64,000 nucleotides of DNA from Hexactinellida sp. DTS-2022 (GCA_028753945.1 JAPNXP010000003.1:4898001-4962000); one strand, 5' to 3'. Shown: positions 20,714-31,250, counted from the stretch's first letter. Notes: generated by a model not told the origin, from the letters alone. A program made the numbers and translations.

Positions 20714-23307
20714 TTAACTAAGAGATAGTCCCCCGATGTCTACCGCTACGCTATCTCTGTTGGAAGCTGGCTGCAATACAGAAGGCACGTGAGGGGGCTT
20801 AGCTAGGGGGGAGTACACTCCCAGCCCCCCGGCGGTCTCTGATTCCTTGTGAGTGTAGACAGGCAGTCTCAGCTTCTTAACCCTGTGAGATTAGAACTCA
20901 TAATTTATATCAACAAATATAGTAGATCCTCAGTGCGAACGCCAGGGAACTATCGGAATTTATTCGTATTATCCGGAATTCGTGTTAACCGGAGTCATTT
21001 GCAGGCATTTGTATAGGCTAGGGGGATTAAGCCTCGTTTGTTTAACCTAATTTTTCCCAATCCGTGTTCGTATTAACGAGAGTCTACTGATATAGCATTA
21101 TTTCACATATTAATACAGTGGATAACGGTTATAAGAATACTGTTGGGAATAGAGAAATAGTATGTCTTAAGAGGTTAACGTTAAATGCTTGATTTAAGAA
21201 AAGGATGGTATACAATAAAACTTTAATAATCACTGGAATTGAGCAATACGTACAATAACTTCATTTAATAAGTTTAATAAACAAATAATGTGTTAAAAAG
21301 GCGAGAGTTTAATTCATTTGGGGCAATAATGGCTTAGTTAGGGGATCATGTGCAAACGTGACGCGCTTCTTTTTCTTCTGTTTCTGACGACAACAAATGG
21401 CACGACTTATTTGACAGACCAATATATGGAACAAACCCATATGCAGCACAAACAACAACAACAACAAAATGATGTACAACATACTCTGAGAAATTTTACA
21501 AATTCGGAAGAAGAGTTTCCACCAATGAGGCTCACTCCAATACGAGTAGCGGAAGTGTAGATTAGGACCGAACAGCATAGTCAACACGCACTCGGAAGTA
21601 ATGAGAAGACGGATTCTCTCAGAGACGGTCACGACTGCGTTGGTTGCTATGTAGAACACGCAATACACGAATAGAGCCCTGGCGCCCAGCATATACCGTC
21701 TGTACAGTCTCTGCTTACTCACTTCCAGCTGCTTCTGGGCTTCGTTAATCGCGCAACCAAAACGCCTCCTGAGGGCATGGAGAAGGCGATTCGTGTATTT
21801 AAGAAGCAAATACAGTTTGATAATCCCTAATAGCGTTGTTATTATGGGATTAAATAGCACGAAAGACCACCATGTCAAGTGCACTAGAAAAACAATACCA
21901 ACTTCAATGCACATCCAAACAAATAAGCTGTTCTCTGCTAGGACAATAACCCGAGAGGAACTATAAGCCTTGTGGAGGTATGACGTCAGAATGACGATCA
22001 GTGATAGCGTAATATACGCGCTAACTAGGCTGGAAGGAGATAGGATAATTCTATACACACTGCTATCGTATGCGAAGTTAAATGGGCGTGTCAGTGTGCA
22101 GTTGTGTATCAGGGTCTTAACTGGAGATTTCAACGTGTACACACCCTCTGCCATTACGCAGAGAAATAAAATAATTGAGAAGAATAGAATAGCGGATATT
22201 AACTGAGATCTGCAGTAGTCGACTTGAGAATCGATGAGACGATCAATCGGGTAGGAATCAGCGCCGAACTTCAGTAAGTAAATCCGTTTGCGTATCAAGA
22301 GAGCATTGTTTGTGTAATAAATAAACCAACTCATGCTCATAACTATAATTAGAGAAAGGAGTACTAACTCGAACAATATTAGACCTTTGATAACATTATC
22401 GCGTGTTGTTTGATTTGAGTACAGGGCACTCATAGTGGAAATTGGTAATCCATTAAGTAAACTCATTCTGTGAATTAACTTTTTGATGGAAATTCAGGCT
22501 AATTTATACTCCGAATAATTAATAATTATCATAAGGCAAATATACAATAAAAAGGATAATTCCCCTTGGAAATATACAGGATATATCCTACTATTAACTG
22601 AATGTAATTCAAGGATAGTATAAACAAGTCAATAACACAAGTTTGTGAATTAATATCAAATTAAGAATATTGTAAGCAATATATTTATTAATGATTGTGG
22701 TTCAGATTATTTAAGGAGAAAGTTTAGCTTTTAGTTCAATAATTATAATCCGAACTTTCTAAAATAAACTTACCTCTTTTTATGCACTTTTGACTTAAAG
22801 TGTTGCTGTAAGGAGTAATCATCGATAAAGTACCGGCTAAAGAAAGGAGGGATAAATACTTACAGTAAGATTTGCTTATTGTGAACAATATTTCGTCTGC
22901 TTAATTAATATGAACAAATTTATATTATGAACAAGCCCTATGGTCCCAATTTAACAACTTACATAGGGTTTGTATCGAATTGAGTTCGCTTATTATTAAG
23001 TATATCTATTATGAACACAATTTTTGCTCCCTTTAATGTTCATAATAAAGAATCTGACTTTAATAGTACGGTAAGTTGGTTGTACGTATAACAATTCAGT
23101 ATTATATCCCTACCTACAGTGTATGCACATGTTCTGCCCTAGCCCGGGCAGCTGCACATCTATCTTCGGGTTAAGCAGCAGCTTAGCTCTGTGCGGTGAG
23201 AGGTCCTCAATGATTAGGTCCAGGTCCCTCGGTCTCCTCTTCGTCTTCGCTCTCTTACGAATCGATTTGTCTATCTTGTGCACTTTCTTCCTGGCGTATC
23301 GACCCAT
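20714..23307 (-). CDS. ZNF593: ZNF593/Bud20-like C2H2 zinc finger, three exons
   Basis: Exons are 23307-23114, 22836-22774 and about 20882-20714. Exon 1 opens [11 protein letters not shown] and continues with basic KRRPRDLD and a LPGLGQ stretch. Joined to exon 2 it completes one C2H2 finger, CIHC...[11 protein letters not shown]...H, then KKR. Exon 3 encodes [24 protein letters not shown] and a short tail. This order matches ZNF593 and yeast Bud20, nuclear shuttling factors that assist pre-60S ribosome export. Exon 1 and 2 phases agree. The exon 3 acceptor (cacag) leaves the expected frame off by one because of a C4 run at 20880-20883: either a 1-bp assembly error or use of another acceptor. 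Intron 2 contains the gene at 21309-22466. Confidence 0.82.
20920..21089. mobile_element. Tigger-like MITE, cagtagactctcgttaatac family
   Basis: Left end agtagatcctcagtgcgaac and right end gttcgtattaacgagagtct are inverted. It shares the internal ccagggaac and tgcaggcatttgtatagg type motifs with 49709-50013. It lies in ZNF593 intron 2. Confidence 0.7.
21309..22466 (-). CDS. Orphan seven-helix membrane protein, intronless
   Basis: Encodes 385 residues from the ATG at 22466. Seven hydrophobic segments are visible at about 28-51, 89-109, 145-163, 180-200, 203-223, 262-282 and 328-352. Potential N-glycosylation sites lie in the N-terminal tail (NQT, 18-20) and the second loop (NCT, 122-124). The C-terminal tail is Cys-rich then very basic (QKQKKKKR). 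The layout would suit a GPCR-like receptor, but no family motif such as DRY or NPxxY is evident, so function is unassigned. The whole gene sits, on the same strand, inside ZNF593 intron 2. Confidence 0.75.
   Translation of the reverse strand: MSLLNGLPISTMSALYSNQTTRDNVIKGLILFELVLLSLIIVMSMSWFIYYTNNALLIRKRIYLLKFGADSYPIDRLIDSQVDYCRSQLISAILFFSIILFLCVMAEGVYTLKSPVKTLIHNCTLTRPFNFAYDSSVYRIILSPSSLVSAYITLSLIVILTSYLHKAYSSSRVIVLAENSLFVWMCIEVGIVFLVHLTWWSFVLFNPIITTLLGIIKLYLLLKYTNRLLHALRRRFGCAINEAQKQLEVSKQRLYRRYMLGARALFVYCVFYIATNAVVTVSERIRLLITSECVLTMLFGPNLHFRYSYWSEPHWWKLFFRICKISQSMLYIILLLLLFVLHMGLFHILVCQISRAICCRQKQKKKKRVTFAHDPLTKPLLPQMN
22865..23065. repeat. Tigger-like repeat (tgaacaagccctatggtc family)
   Basis: Iterated attatgaaca and gtgaacaa motifs together with caagccctatggtcccaa resemble segments at 7010-7090 and 46140-46260. 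The ends are not resolved. It lies in ZNF593 intron 1. Confidence 0.45.
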
Positions 23308-23795
23308 TATAACTTATTAAGTAAAGTACTTTGTGAATATAAAAGAGATAATTCATAGAGATACAATATTTTAAATAACATTAAGTACTTTTCAATTACC
23401 TTTCAAAATAAAAACAAGACAACATTTTGAGGGAGGTCATTCATATACAGGCCCCTCTGTGTACTGGCCTGAAGAAAAAGATCCCCAAATTATTTAAGGA
23501 GGATTGTAGAAAACTAACTGTTAACTTTAGGGGCCGTTCAAATGTTACGTACTGCGAATTTTAAACAGCCCTTATCATAAAGAAACAGCATGCAGTCAAG
23601 ATGATATAAAGGTTGTTTTATATTTATAATAATTATTGGTCAATAGTCAAAAGCGTTGGTATATTATTGGGAGCAGGCAAACGAAATATAGCAAAAGAAA
23701 TGACAAATAATATTCACTAAAACTGGGTTCTAGTGCAAATCAAGTATATCACAACTAATGAATAAAAACAAAAGAATAAAATCTAAAAATAAAAG
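23308..23795. other. Spacer between ZNF593 and the NHL gene
   Basis: Non-coding. From about 23630 it is similar to the 3' flank of the duplicated NHL pseudogene (59740-59881), so the duplication extends past the coding region. Confidence 0.5.
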
Positions 23796-25070
23796 TCAAA
23801 AGAATTGCAGACAAGCATTATTCTTCTCACACACAACTACAATCCGTCCTGTGTTATCTAGCACTATTCCCCACGGGTTAGTGAACTCCCCAATACCCTC
23901 ACCATTCTTCCCTATCCTGTGTATCTCTTCTCCCTCCTGATTGAATACATACACACAGTGATCATTGTAGTCACTCATAATGATGTTATAGTCTCTGTCT
24001 ATGTCGAAACAGAATGGATTGTTAGTTTGCTTATCATTACCACGAGTTATCAGTCTGTTGATTAGAACGTGATTTGAATCGAACACAAACATACACGGAT
24101 CACTAGCATCTAGCACCATTACTCTGTCTCTTGTAACCTTGATATCAAGTGGACAGTTAAACTTAAACTCACCTATTCCTAGCATGGAATGGAACTTGAG
24201 ATCCTCTGTGAAGATTTGTACTCTGTTATTACCAAAATCACAGACATAGACATTGTTAGTTCTATCAGAGACAGTCAGACCGTGTGGATAGTTGAACTGA
24301 GCTTCTCCACTGCCTCTGCTACCAACACTCTTAATTAGTTTGCCATCTAGCTCGTACATACTAATACAATGCTCATTGAGTTGTGTAACTAGCACGCTAT
24401 TATGAGTTATACAGATACCCACTGGACTATTCATCTTCTCACTGAACATGAAGAGATAGTCTCCGTTACAGGTAAATACCTGTACTAGTTGGTTGCTTAA
24501 ATCCGCTATGTAAATGTGTCCAGTATTGTAATGCACAGCTATGCCTCTAGCACAATTCAGTTCCCCAGGAGCTTTCTGTTGGTTAGACTTCTTGCAGCTG
24601 TAAGCAGTAGGCAGCCGTTTAGCCTTGTAGTCCGGTACAACAGGCTTCACTTGAGGGGAGAAGGTGCGGGTGGGAGTTATGTTAGTCTGACCGTTAAGCT
24701 TAATACTTCCTAGCTGTTGGATGTCAGTCTCGAATAGATTGTCCCACTCGAACTCAATGCTAAAGTATGTATCAGCAGTTAGCTCTGCTATCTTGTTGTC
24801 AATCGTAGAATGAATTATTTCATTTGTTTCTTTTACTTTATTCGATTTGAGTGTATGTGAGCTGATAGACTTAATGCTATTCAGAGATTCCACTAACTGG
24901 TTCATTCCCTGAGTTTTGCTATTGTACTCCGTCTCTATGCGATCAACTCGAGAGAGGAGGCTACTCTCCCTAACTCGCAGAGCTTCGTGAGACCTCTTGA
25001 AGCTGTCTCGTATGCTCCTACGGGTCTCTGTTATTTGTTCCGGGAAATTGTTATTCTGGAAGTTTGCCAT
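23796..25070 (-). CDS. Coiled-coil/NHL-repeat protein
   Basis: Intact single-exon protein of 424 residues. Residues about 10-125 are helical and charged, like the coiled coil of TRIM-NHL proteins, but there is no RING or B-box. From about 165 to the end there are NHL-type blades: ARGIAVHYNTGHIYIADLSN, PHGLTVSDRTNNVYVCDFGN and similar, with the final WGIVLDNTGRIVVV closing the propeller. Such RING-less NHL proteins are expanded in several non-bilaterian animals; the propeller probably binds protein or RNA. A near-identical broken copy lies at 59882-61148, and similarity continues about 100 bp upstream of both start codons. Confidence 0.88.
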   Translation of the reverse strand: MANFQNNNFPEQITETRRSIRDSFKRSHEALRVRESSLLSRVDRIETEYNSKTQGMNQLVESLNSIKSISSHTLKSNKVKETNEIIHSTIDNKIAELTADTYFSIEFEWDNLFETDIQQLGSIKLNGQTNITPTRTFSPQVKPVVPDYKAKRLPTAYSCKKSNQQKAPGELNCARGIAVHYNTGHIYIADLSNQLVQVFTCNGDYLFMFSEKMNSPVGICITHNSVLVTQLNEHCISMYELDGKLIKSVGSRGSGEAQFNYPHGLTVSDRTNNVYVCDFGNNRVQIFTEDLKFHSMLGIGEFKFNCPLDIKVTRDRVMVLDASDPCMFVFDSNHVLINRLITRGNDKQTNNPFCFDIDRDYNIIMSDYNDHCVYVFNQEGEEIHRIGKNGEGIGEFTNPWGIVLDNTGRIVVVCEKNNACLQFF

Positions 25071-25531
25071 TCGATATACACGTAATTGTATTTTATAGAA
25101 ACTTAGGACTAATTAGATATTTATGGTATATTTTGTAATATATACTTTAAGGAGTTCAAGTTACACCAAGAATTCTATTATTAGTTACTTAGCCCTAAAT
25201 AATTTTATTAATGTAATAACTCTAAAAGTAAAACAGTAATTCTGGTCTTATCCAATTTCAATACGCCTAAATCACAATTTAATGTTACGATATAGGAGAG
25301 GATTCCAAATTTTCGCGCTCCTAAATTCAAATTTTCCCAAAATCATGCTCCAAAAAGGAGCGTCTCGTGCTCCTAGATAATTCCTTGGTCCACAATTTGA
25401 ATGTAAATTCCCAAATCTCGGAAAATTATCTACATATAGAGTTTGTTCCTACAGTAAATATATTAGTAGCATATATTCGCATATCATTAAAATTATACCT
25501 TACATACTCCCAGGACTGTGCCACATATACA
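25071..25531. other. Spacer between the NHL gene and MLH1
   Basis: No gene was seen. Positions 25071-25172 are shared with the flank of the NHL pseudogene (61149-61242). Confidence 0.5.
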
Positions 25532-27802
25532 CTAACACCGCTCGAACACTTTGTACAGCTCGTGCAGGTCTGCCAGCTGCAGCACGGCCCCTTCCTTCAG
25601 AAGCGACTCGGGCGGCAGAAGCTCCCGTCGCAGGCTCGGCATCACGGTGTGCTCAATCACGCGGGACCACGTACACCTGTCGCCTATTGACTCAGCACTG
25701 GACTCGCGAATAGCGTAGAACCGGCTGATCTCGCGGCCCACCAGCCGGAAGCAGTGGGTCTCCTCCTCCCACTCCACTTCCGTCACAAGTCGCATTATAA
25801 AGAACGGCAGGCGACTCAGGTCCGGGACATACCCCTCAAGCAGCAGGGGAATAGTGCACATATTCCCGTCAGAATCTATCTCCAGGGAAAAGTAGTCAGA
25901 CAGCATGGTAGACTTATTCACAAGGAATTTAACCATGAATCTCGCCAGAGACTCCTTGTCTCCGTCCCCCTCTCTCCACCCGCTGCTGGGCGCCTCCAGG
26001 CCCACCACAGCCAGCTCGTAGAGGGACAGGGGTGTGGAAAACCGCAGACACGCGAAGTTAGCAAAGTCCAGCAGGAACAGCTGATAGAAGAGCTCCTCCG
26101 TTACCTGCGTCAGACTGAGCAAGTAGAGTCCCGTGTCGTACTGCACCAGCACTCGGGTCGGGTCCACACAACCCACGTAGGTGTGTCTCTGGAACAGCTG
26201 ATGCAGCGTCAAGTGGTTCCTGTCTACGAACTCGCTTTTCAGAGTTCGGATGCTAGTCAGCTCTACCGGTCGCGCGTGGTTCCTGCGGTTATTAGCGACT
26301 ACAGATAAACTGTCTAGAGAGGGGTCGATACGAGCTCGCTTCGATTCGCTAATTATTTCCAAATCTACCTCTTTGGGAGTAGCAGCACTTGAACTAGTAC
26401 TGTCGATGGAATGTGTTTCTGTAGGGTCAGGTCTCTGCTCGGGAGAGTCACCAGATTGGCTGCTAGCTAAGCCCAGGCCGCCTAAGCCTATATCTGCGAC
26501 TAACGGATCTGTGTGTGCTATCAGACTAAGCTCTGGAGGCGTGTGCGTCGCTAGTGCACTATGTGGAGACTCAATCTGAGTGGATTGAGTCGGGAAGAAC
26601 AGGTCGAGTTTCTGTGTCTTCGGATCGGTTCTTACCAAATTGTAATCGTAGCTCTTGTCTGCACTACAGTCCTGCGTTTTAGACTTTAATATTTCACTAA
26701 CATTAACGTTAGCAACACTGAGGGACTTCTGTATAGAAAAGTTTCTACTCGTATTCGCGGTTAGTAGAACCTTGTCGACAGATTTCTCTATAAACCGCAC
26801 TATGGCCTCTTCGTGCAGGAACCTGACCTCGTGCTTGGTGGGATGCACGTTCACATCCACGTTGTGCGGCGCCATGGAAAGGGACAGGTATACGAACGGA
26901 TGAGTGTGCTTAGGCAGGTACTGGGCATACAGATTCTCAATTGCGTGTTTCAGGACATTACAATCCACCAAACGGTTGTTAATGAATATAATTAGAGTTA
27001 GTTTCTTTCCAGAGAAGTTAGGATTCGTGACCAGCCCCGTGAACTCGAATAGCAGCTCGCTACACGCCTCCTCCACGGACAGCAGCTCTCTCTCAATGGC
27101 AGCGCCGAAGCTAGACCTGACCCTGTCCCTGCGCGAGGCTGTGAGGGGAGAGTTGTGCTCCAGGGAAGTGGATCCCGACTTCTTGAGGGAGAACGCTATT
27201 CTATCGTTATGAACAGCGTACCGTGTGACCACGTCCGACACTCTGTTGTACTCCTCCGCAGGGCTGGAGAGAGCCTTTCTCCGCAGTGGCATATTGTAGA
27301 ACAGATCTTCCACGGATATAACAGTGCCGACATTTCCGGCGCAGGGCCTAGGGGAGCAGCTCTCCCCGGGCTTAGCCAACAACTTCCCGTCACAGTACTT
27401 AGCGCGGTAGGCACACTGCGTGTCCATGGTCCGAGTTGTTATTGTGATGTACGCTACGTGCGAGAGGCTGGCCAGAGCCTCCCCTCTGAACCCGTAGGTA
27501 GATATCCTACTCAGGTCTTCGAACGTGGCCAGTTTGCTTGTTGTGAATCTCTCACAGACGATAGGCATATCCTCTCTGCTAATCCCGTGTCCGTTGTCTT
27601 GTATCTGCAGCAGCTTGAGTCCGCCGGAACTAACCGCTATCTGGATACAGGTGGCGCTAGCGTCGATGCTGTTCTCGATCAGTTCCTTCAGCCCGCTGGC
27701 CGGCCGCTGCACCACCTCCCCCGCGGCAATGCGGTTAATGACGGACTCCTCCAGCTTCTTGATGCGACACGGGGGCTCTGAGCGCGTAGCAACAGTAGTC
27801 AT
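25532..27802 (-). CDS. MLH1: DNA mismatch repair protein MLH1, intronless
   Basis: Encodes 756 residues, the human MLH1 length, in one uninterrupted frame. The N-terminal GHKL ATPase is complete: VINRIAAGEVVQRP, catalytic Glu 40 in ELIENSIDA, DNGHGI at 69-74, RFTTSKL and TYGFRGEAL at 102-110. The transducer domain with NVDVNVHPTKHEVRF follows, then a variable linker and the PMS2-binding C-terminal domain. The last four residues are FERC, the conserved MLH1 terminus, which contributes to the MutL-alpha endonuclease site. It acts in the nucleus with PMS2 downstream of MutS. Human MLH1 has 19 exons, so an intronless copy is unusual; the antisense strand carries only shadow ORFs. Confidence 0.97.
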   Translation of the reverse strand: MTTVATRSEPPCRIKKLEESVINRIAAGEVVQRPASGLKELIENSIDASATCIQIAVSSGGLKLLQIQDNGHGISREDMPIVCERFTTSKLATFEDLSRISTYGFRGEALASLSHVAYITITTRTMDTQCAYRAKYCDGKLLAKPGESCSPRPCAGNVGTVISVEDLFYNMPLRRKALSSPAEEYNRVSDVVTRYAVHNDRIAFSLKKSGSTSLEHNSPLTASRRDRVRSSFGAAIERELLSVEEACSELLFEFTGLVTNPNFSGKKLTLIIFINNRLVDCNVLKHAIENLYAQYLPKHTHPFVYLSLSMAPHNVDVNVHPTKHEVRFLHEEAIVRFIEKSVDKVLLTANTSRNFSIQKSLSVANVNVSEILKSKTQDCSADKSYDYNLVRTDPKTQKLDLFFPTQSTQIESPHSALATHTPPELSLIAHTDPLVADIGLGGLGLASSQSGDSPEQRPDPTETHSIDSTSSSAATPKEVDLEIISESKRARIDPSLDSLSVVANNRRNHARPVELTSIRTLKSEFVDRNHLTLHQLFQRHTYVGCVDPTRVLVQYDTGLYLLSLTQVTEELFYQLFLLDFANFACLRFSTPLSLYELAVVGLEAPSSGWREGDGDKESLARFMVKFLVNKSTMLSDYFSLEIDSDGNMCTIPLLLEGYVPDLSRLPFFIMRLVTEVEWEEETHCFRLVGREISRFYAIRESSAESIGDRCTWSRVIEHTVMPSLRRELLPPESLLKEGAVLQLADLHELYKVFERC

Positions 27803-27977
27803 ACTTTGGTATTCAGTAGAAATATGAACCTATTCTAAACTTTTGGTCCGAGGTGAGCAGTAGGGTCGACTATATTAGCACAAAATGAGCAATAATGACA
27901 ATAAAGTACGGTAGGAAAAATATGATGCGGGCGGTGGAGCTTAAACAAGATTATCACCTTATTTAATTTAATTTGCT

Positions 27978-28022
27978 TTTTAATCCAACGAGCCCTTCGG
28001 TCTCGGTCGTTTCGCGATTATT
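27978..28022 (-). repeat. Dispersed GC-rich element, partial inverted copy
   Basis: The sequence cgagcccttcggtctcggtc is the reverse complement of the 3' end of the element at 2478-2563. The 5' half is missing. Confidence 0.6.
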
Positions 28023-28149
28023 AGTAATACCACAACTAAATAGAAGCCAGCTCGAATTCACGTGTTAAATCAATATAATTATCGCAAGTTGAAATTTTCT
28101 ATGAATATGTTGAATCTGCACTGTAGCCACAGCACCTGTAGTATGGGGC

Positions 28150-28480
28150 TGACTGAATGGTGGAATTTAGTGGAATTACAGTGGATGCCGGTTATAAGCA
28201 CATCGTCGGGAACTGCACTTATGGTGCTTATAACCGGCATGTGCTTATAACCGACATAAATTATACAGGGTAGATGGCAAACGTTTTCCAACATAGTGTG
28301 CTTATATCCGATATGTTCTTATAACCGGTGTGCTTATATCCGACATCTACTGTACTAAATTTTAGTGGAATTGACTGAACGGTGGATTCGAGTGGAATTT
28401 TCTAAAAACCGACTGAACAGTGGAATCGAGTGGAATTTGGCTGAATAGTGGAATCGAGTGGAATTTGATTAAATTATTAA
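28150..28480. repeat. tgaatrgtggaatyragtgg minisatellite split by a MITE
   Basis: About four copies of a roughly 30-bp unit, ctgaayagtggaat then cgagtggaattt, occur at 28150-28176 and 28370-28480. The 28179-28352 element is inserted between them. The same unit occurs at 9663-9740. Confidence 0.7.
28179..28352 (-). mobile_element. Tigger-like MITE, uninterrupted copy
   Basis: The ends cagtggatgccggttata and tatccgacatctactg are inverted repeats flanked by TA. In reverse orientation it aligns along its length with 3599-4034, lacking only the hAT insertion, so it serves as the empty-site reference. Confidence 0.9.
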
Positions 28481-28490
28481 ACACTACGTA

Positions 28491-28601
28491 TATGCTATAA
28501 GATGTGTCTAAATAACATGGTAACAAAGCCTAACAGTAACTCAATAGTATTTATTTGTTAGGCTTTGTTACCATGTTATTAAGACACACCTTATAAGCAT
28601 T
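28491..28601. repeat. Foldback repeat with ~43-bp arms
   Basis: The left arm runs tgctataagatgtgtct to acaaagcctaac and the right arm is its near-perfect reverse complement, separated by about 22 bp. Confidence 0.8.
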
Positions 28602-28619
28602 ATTAATCAACAATTCATT

Positions 28620-30267
28620 ATCAAATCCAGTTGGTATTCATTTGGCAGTTCAATAGAGAATTTAGAGATTATTAGTAACATAGGCGTAGATAGACCTGGG
28701 CATACCCGGGCAATGCCCGGGTAGACATTTCTAGACTGAATCATGTACTGGTTAGGATTATCGTTCTTTTATTTAATTAAACGCTGGTTCCGCCTTTGAA
28801 TCGACCAAAGTTAGAAATTTTTACAATATTTTTACAGACATAGCGGAAGGATGGTATCTTTCGATGGGACTTGGGTTTTCATCGATCCGATCATTATTTC
28901 CAGAGTTATGACCGTTTTAGTGGAGCGGCATTTAATATTAAAACTCGGTTTTATAACTCCGAAGGTGTTGCCCACGTTAAAATAACTATTTATTATATTT
29001 ACAACGTTTCAATATTCACACATATGATAGACTGACGAAAATTTTGCACAACTCAACAAAAAATTTTATGTAAAAGTGGAAATTGCAAAAGTTATAGCCC
29101 TTCGGCGGTCTTCAGGGTACGGATTCTTAACTAATTTGTAACTCAGAGAGGAAAAGAGATAAATTAAAATAGCACTAGTTAAAAATGATCAGAATACATG
29201 GTTTCCCATATGCAAATAATACATTTTGTGAGCCTAGGACGCCCCGTTTTCAAAAATGCCCTATATGGTAGTGTGAATGTGACCAATTTTGATGACACAT
29301 GCAAATTTGAAACTTCTAAACGAGAGACTCTAGAGCTTAGCTCTAAATTACTAATCACATCGATATATCATTTCTAAATCATTGCAAAGTCAAAAATCAC
29401 TCAAAACCAAATGGTTACCTTGCTAATAATCTCTAATGCCCATATATGGAGGTTCCATGTGACCATCAAAAGAGAGAAATCCAAATTCGAAAGTGAACTG
29501 GAGCTTAGTTCTAACTTTCAGACACTATCAGTGATTGAATTCCAGCTAGATGGCCGATTTTAACTCCTTCCCGGATCAATATTCTTCGCTGTAGACGTGT
29601 CGAAAATCGTCTCTGCCACCTGAAAACCACCATATCTAAATATAGACTGCCACAATTTTTAAAGCTTAGTTCTGGGGAACTTTATGAAGTTATATCGCTG
29701 AGATTTGGAATATAGCACTCTAATAAGTAAACTAAGACCTGTTAGAGTTCCGATTGTCCGAATTCGTCCTTAAAATACAAACTGGGGCCCTTTGGGAGGA
29801 AAAAAGTGGCTCAAATGTGGGAAGACCGTCCGTTTTTTTTTTAATCGAGCCATTCCAGGAGAAATTTGACTTCTTTTGAATAAAGAAGGCCAGAGAGATC
29901 AGAAGGGGACATCCTAGAATGGTTTAGATCAAAAATTAGATCTGTGCCCTTTTTCAAATTTTCAAGACTAAGCTTTTAGTACTATATTATTCTATATGGG
30001 AGCTTAAATCCAGAATTTCAAAAAAATCAGTGCTTAGAAGCCTTATATTAGAGTACTAGAAGTCTTAAAGTAGCCTATACATATGACCCCAATAGTACCG
30101 GAAGAATAGGCTTGCTAGGATCAACGAGTAGTGTGTTGTAGAACTCACTAATACAATCAAAGTCGGAACTAGCAATAATTAAATCCCGATTTCCTAATTG
30201 TGTCTATATTTATTTATACGTACTTATATCAACACAACACTTAGGTAATTCTTTCCAATTAATTAGT
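28620..30267. other. Long non-coding spacer
   Basis: No ORF with recognisable content was seen on either strand. A small palindrome (acccgggcaatgcccgggt, about 28707) is present. Composition is uniform, and the rest is probably old, unrecognised repeat. Confidence 0.45.
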
Positions 30268-30270
30268 TTT

Positions 30271-31063
30271 TGTAGTCTTGTACATGCTGCTTATATAGTA
30301 TTTATCTACACTTAGCCACTGCAGTCACAGCACTTGTAGTCTTGTACATGCTGCATATATAGTATTTATCTATACTTAGCCACTGTAGTCACAGCACTTG
30401 TAGTCTTGTACATGCTGCATATATAGTATTTATCTATACTTAGCCACTGTAGTCACAGCACTTGTAGTCTTGTACATACTGCATATATAGTATTCATCTA
30501 TACTTAGCCACTGGAGTCACAGCACTTGTAGTCTTGTACATGCTGCATATATAGTATTTATCTATACTTAGCCACTGTAGTCACAGCACTTGTAGTCTTG
30601 TACATGCTGCATATATAGTATTTATCTATACTTAGCCACTGTAGTCACAGCACTTGTAGTCTTGTACATGCTGCATATATAGTATTTATCTATACTTAGC
30701 CACTGTAGTCACAGCACTTGTAGTCTTGTACATGCTGCATATATAGTATTTATCTACACTTAGCCACTGTAGTCACAGCACTTGTAGTCTTGTACATACT
30801 GCTTATATAGTATTTATCTACACTTAGCCACTGCAGTCACAGCACTTGTAGTCTTGTACATGCTGCATATATAGTATTTATCTATACTTAGCCACTGTAG
30901 TCACAGCACTTGTAGTCTTGTACATGCTGCATATATAGTATTTATCTATACTTAGCCACTGTAGTCACAGCACTTGTAGTCTTGTACATACTGCATATAT
31001 AGTATTCATCTATACTTAGCCACTGGAGTCACAGCACTTGTAGTCTTGTACATGCTGCATATA
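30271..31063 (+). repeat. 64-bp minisatellite, about 12.5 copies
   Basis: The unit begins cttgtagtcttgtacatgct and ends gtagtcacagca, with exact 64-bp spacing of cttgtagtcttgtac (30335, 30399, 30463 and so on to 31039). Diagnostic variants recur every eight units (512 bp): the ctgcttatatag variant at 30271 and 30783, and the tattcatc/ctggagtc variant at 30463 and 30975. Confidence 0.95.
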
Positions 31064-31250
31064 CAGTGGAGCCTCCCATAACGGACACTCCAAATAGCGG
31101 ACAACCTCTAAATAACGGACAACCCTCGTGGCACGGATTTATTTAATTAGCATATGTCTAATAGAAAAGCAACCTCTAAATAGCGGACAACCTCTAAATA
31201 ACGGACAACGGTTCCGGTCCCAAGGTGTCCGTTGTTCAGAGGCTCTACTG
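31064..31250. mobile_element. Tigger-like MITE inserted in the 64-bp minisatellite
   Basis: The ends cagtggagcctcccataac and cagaggctctactg are flanked by TA on both sides. The minisatellite phase resumes after it (tatatagtattta). Internal ctctaaatagcggacaac motifs repeat. Confidence 0.85.

Noticed and set aside
23796..25070. Full TRIM E3 ligase
   Set aside because: No RING or B-box cysteines precede the coiled coil, and the upstream flank is non-coding.
25754..27781. Plus-strand ORFs over MLH1
   Set aside because: Antisense shadows of the conserved MLH1 frame.
30271..31063. CRISPR-like array
   Set aside because: Units are contiguous 64-bp tandem repeats without unique spacers, in a eukaryotic context; no Cas genes.
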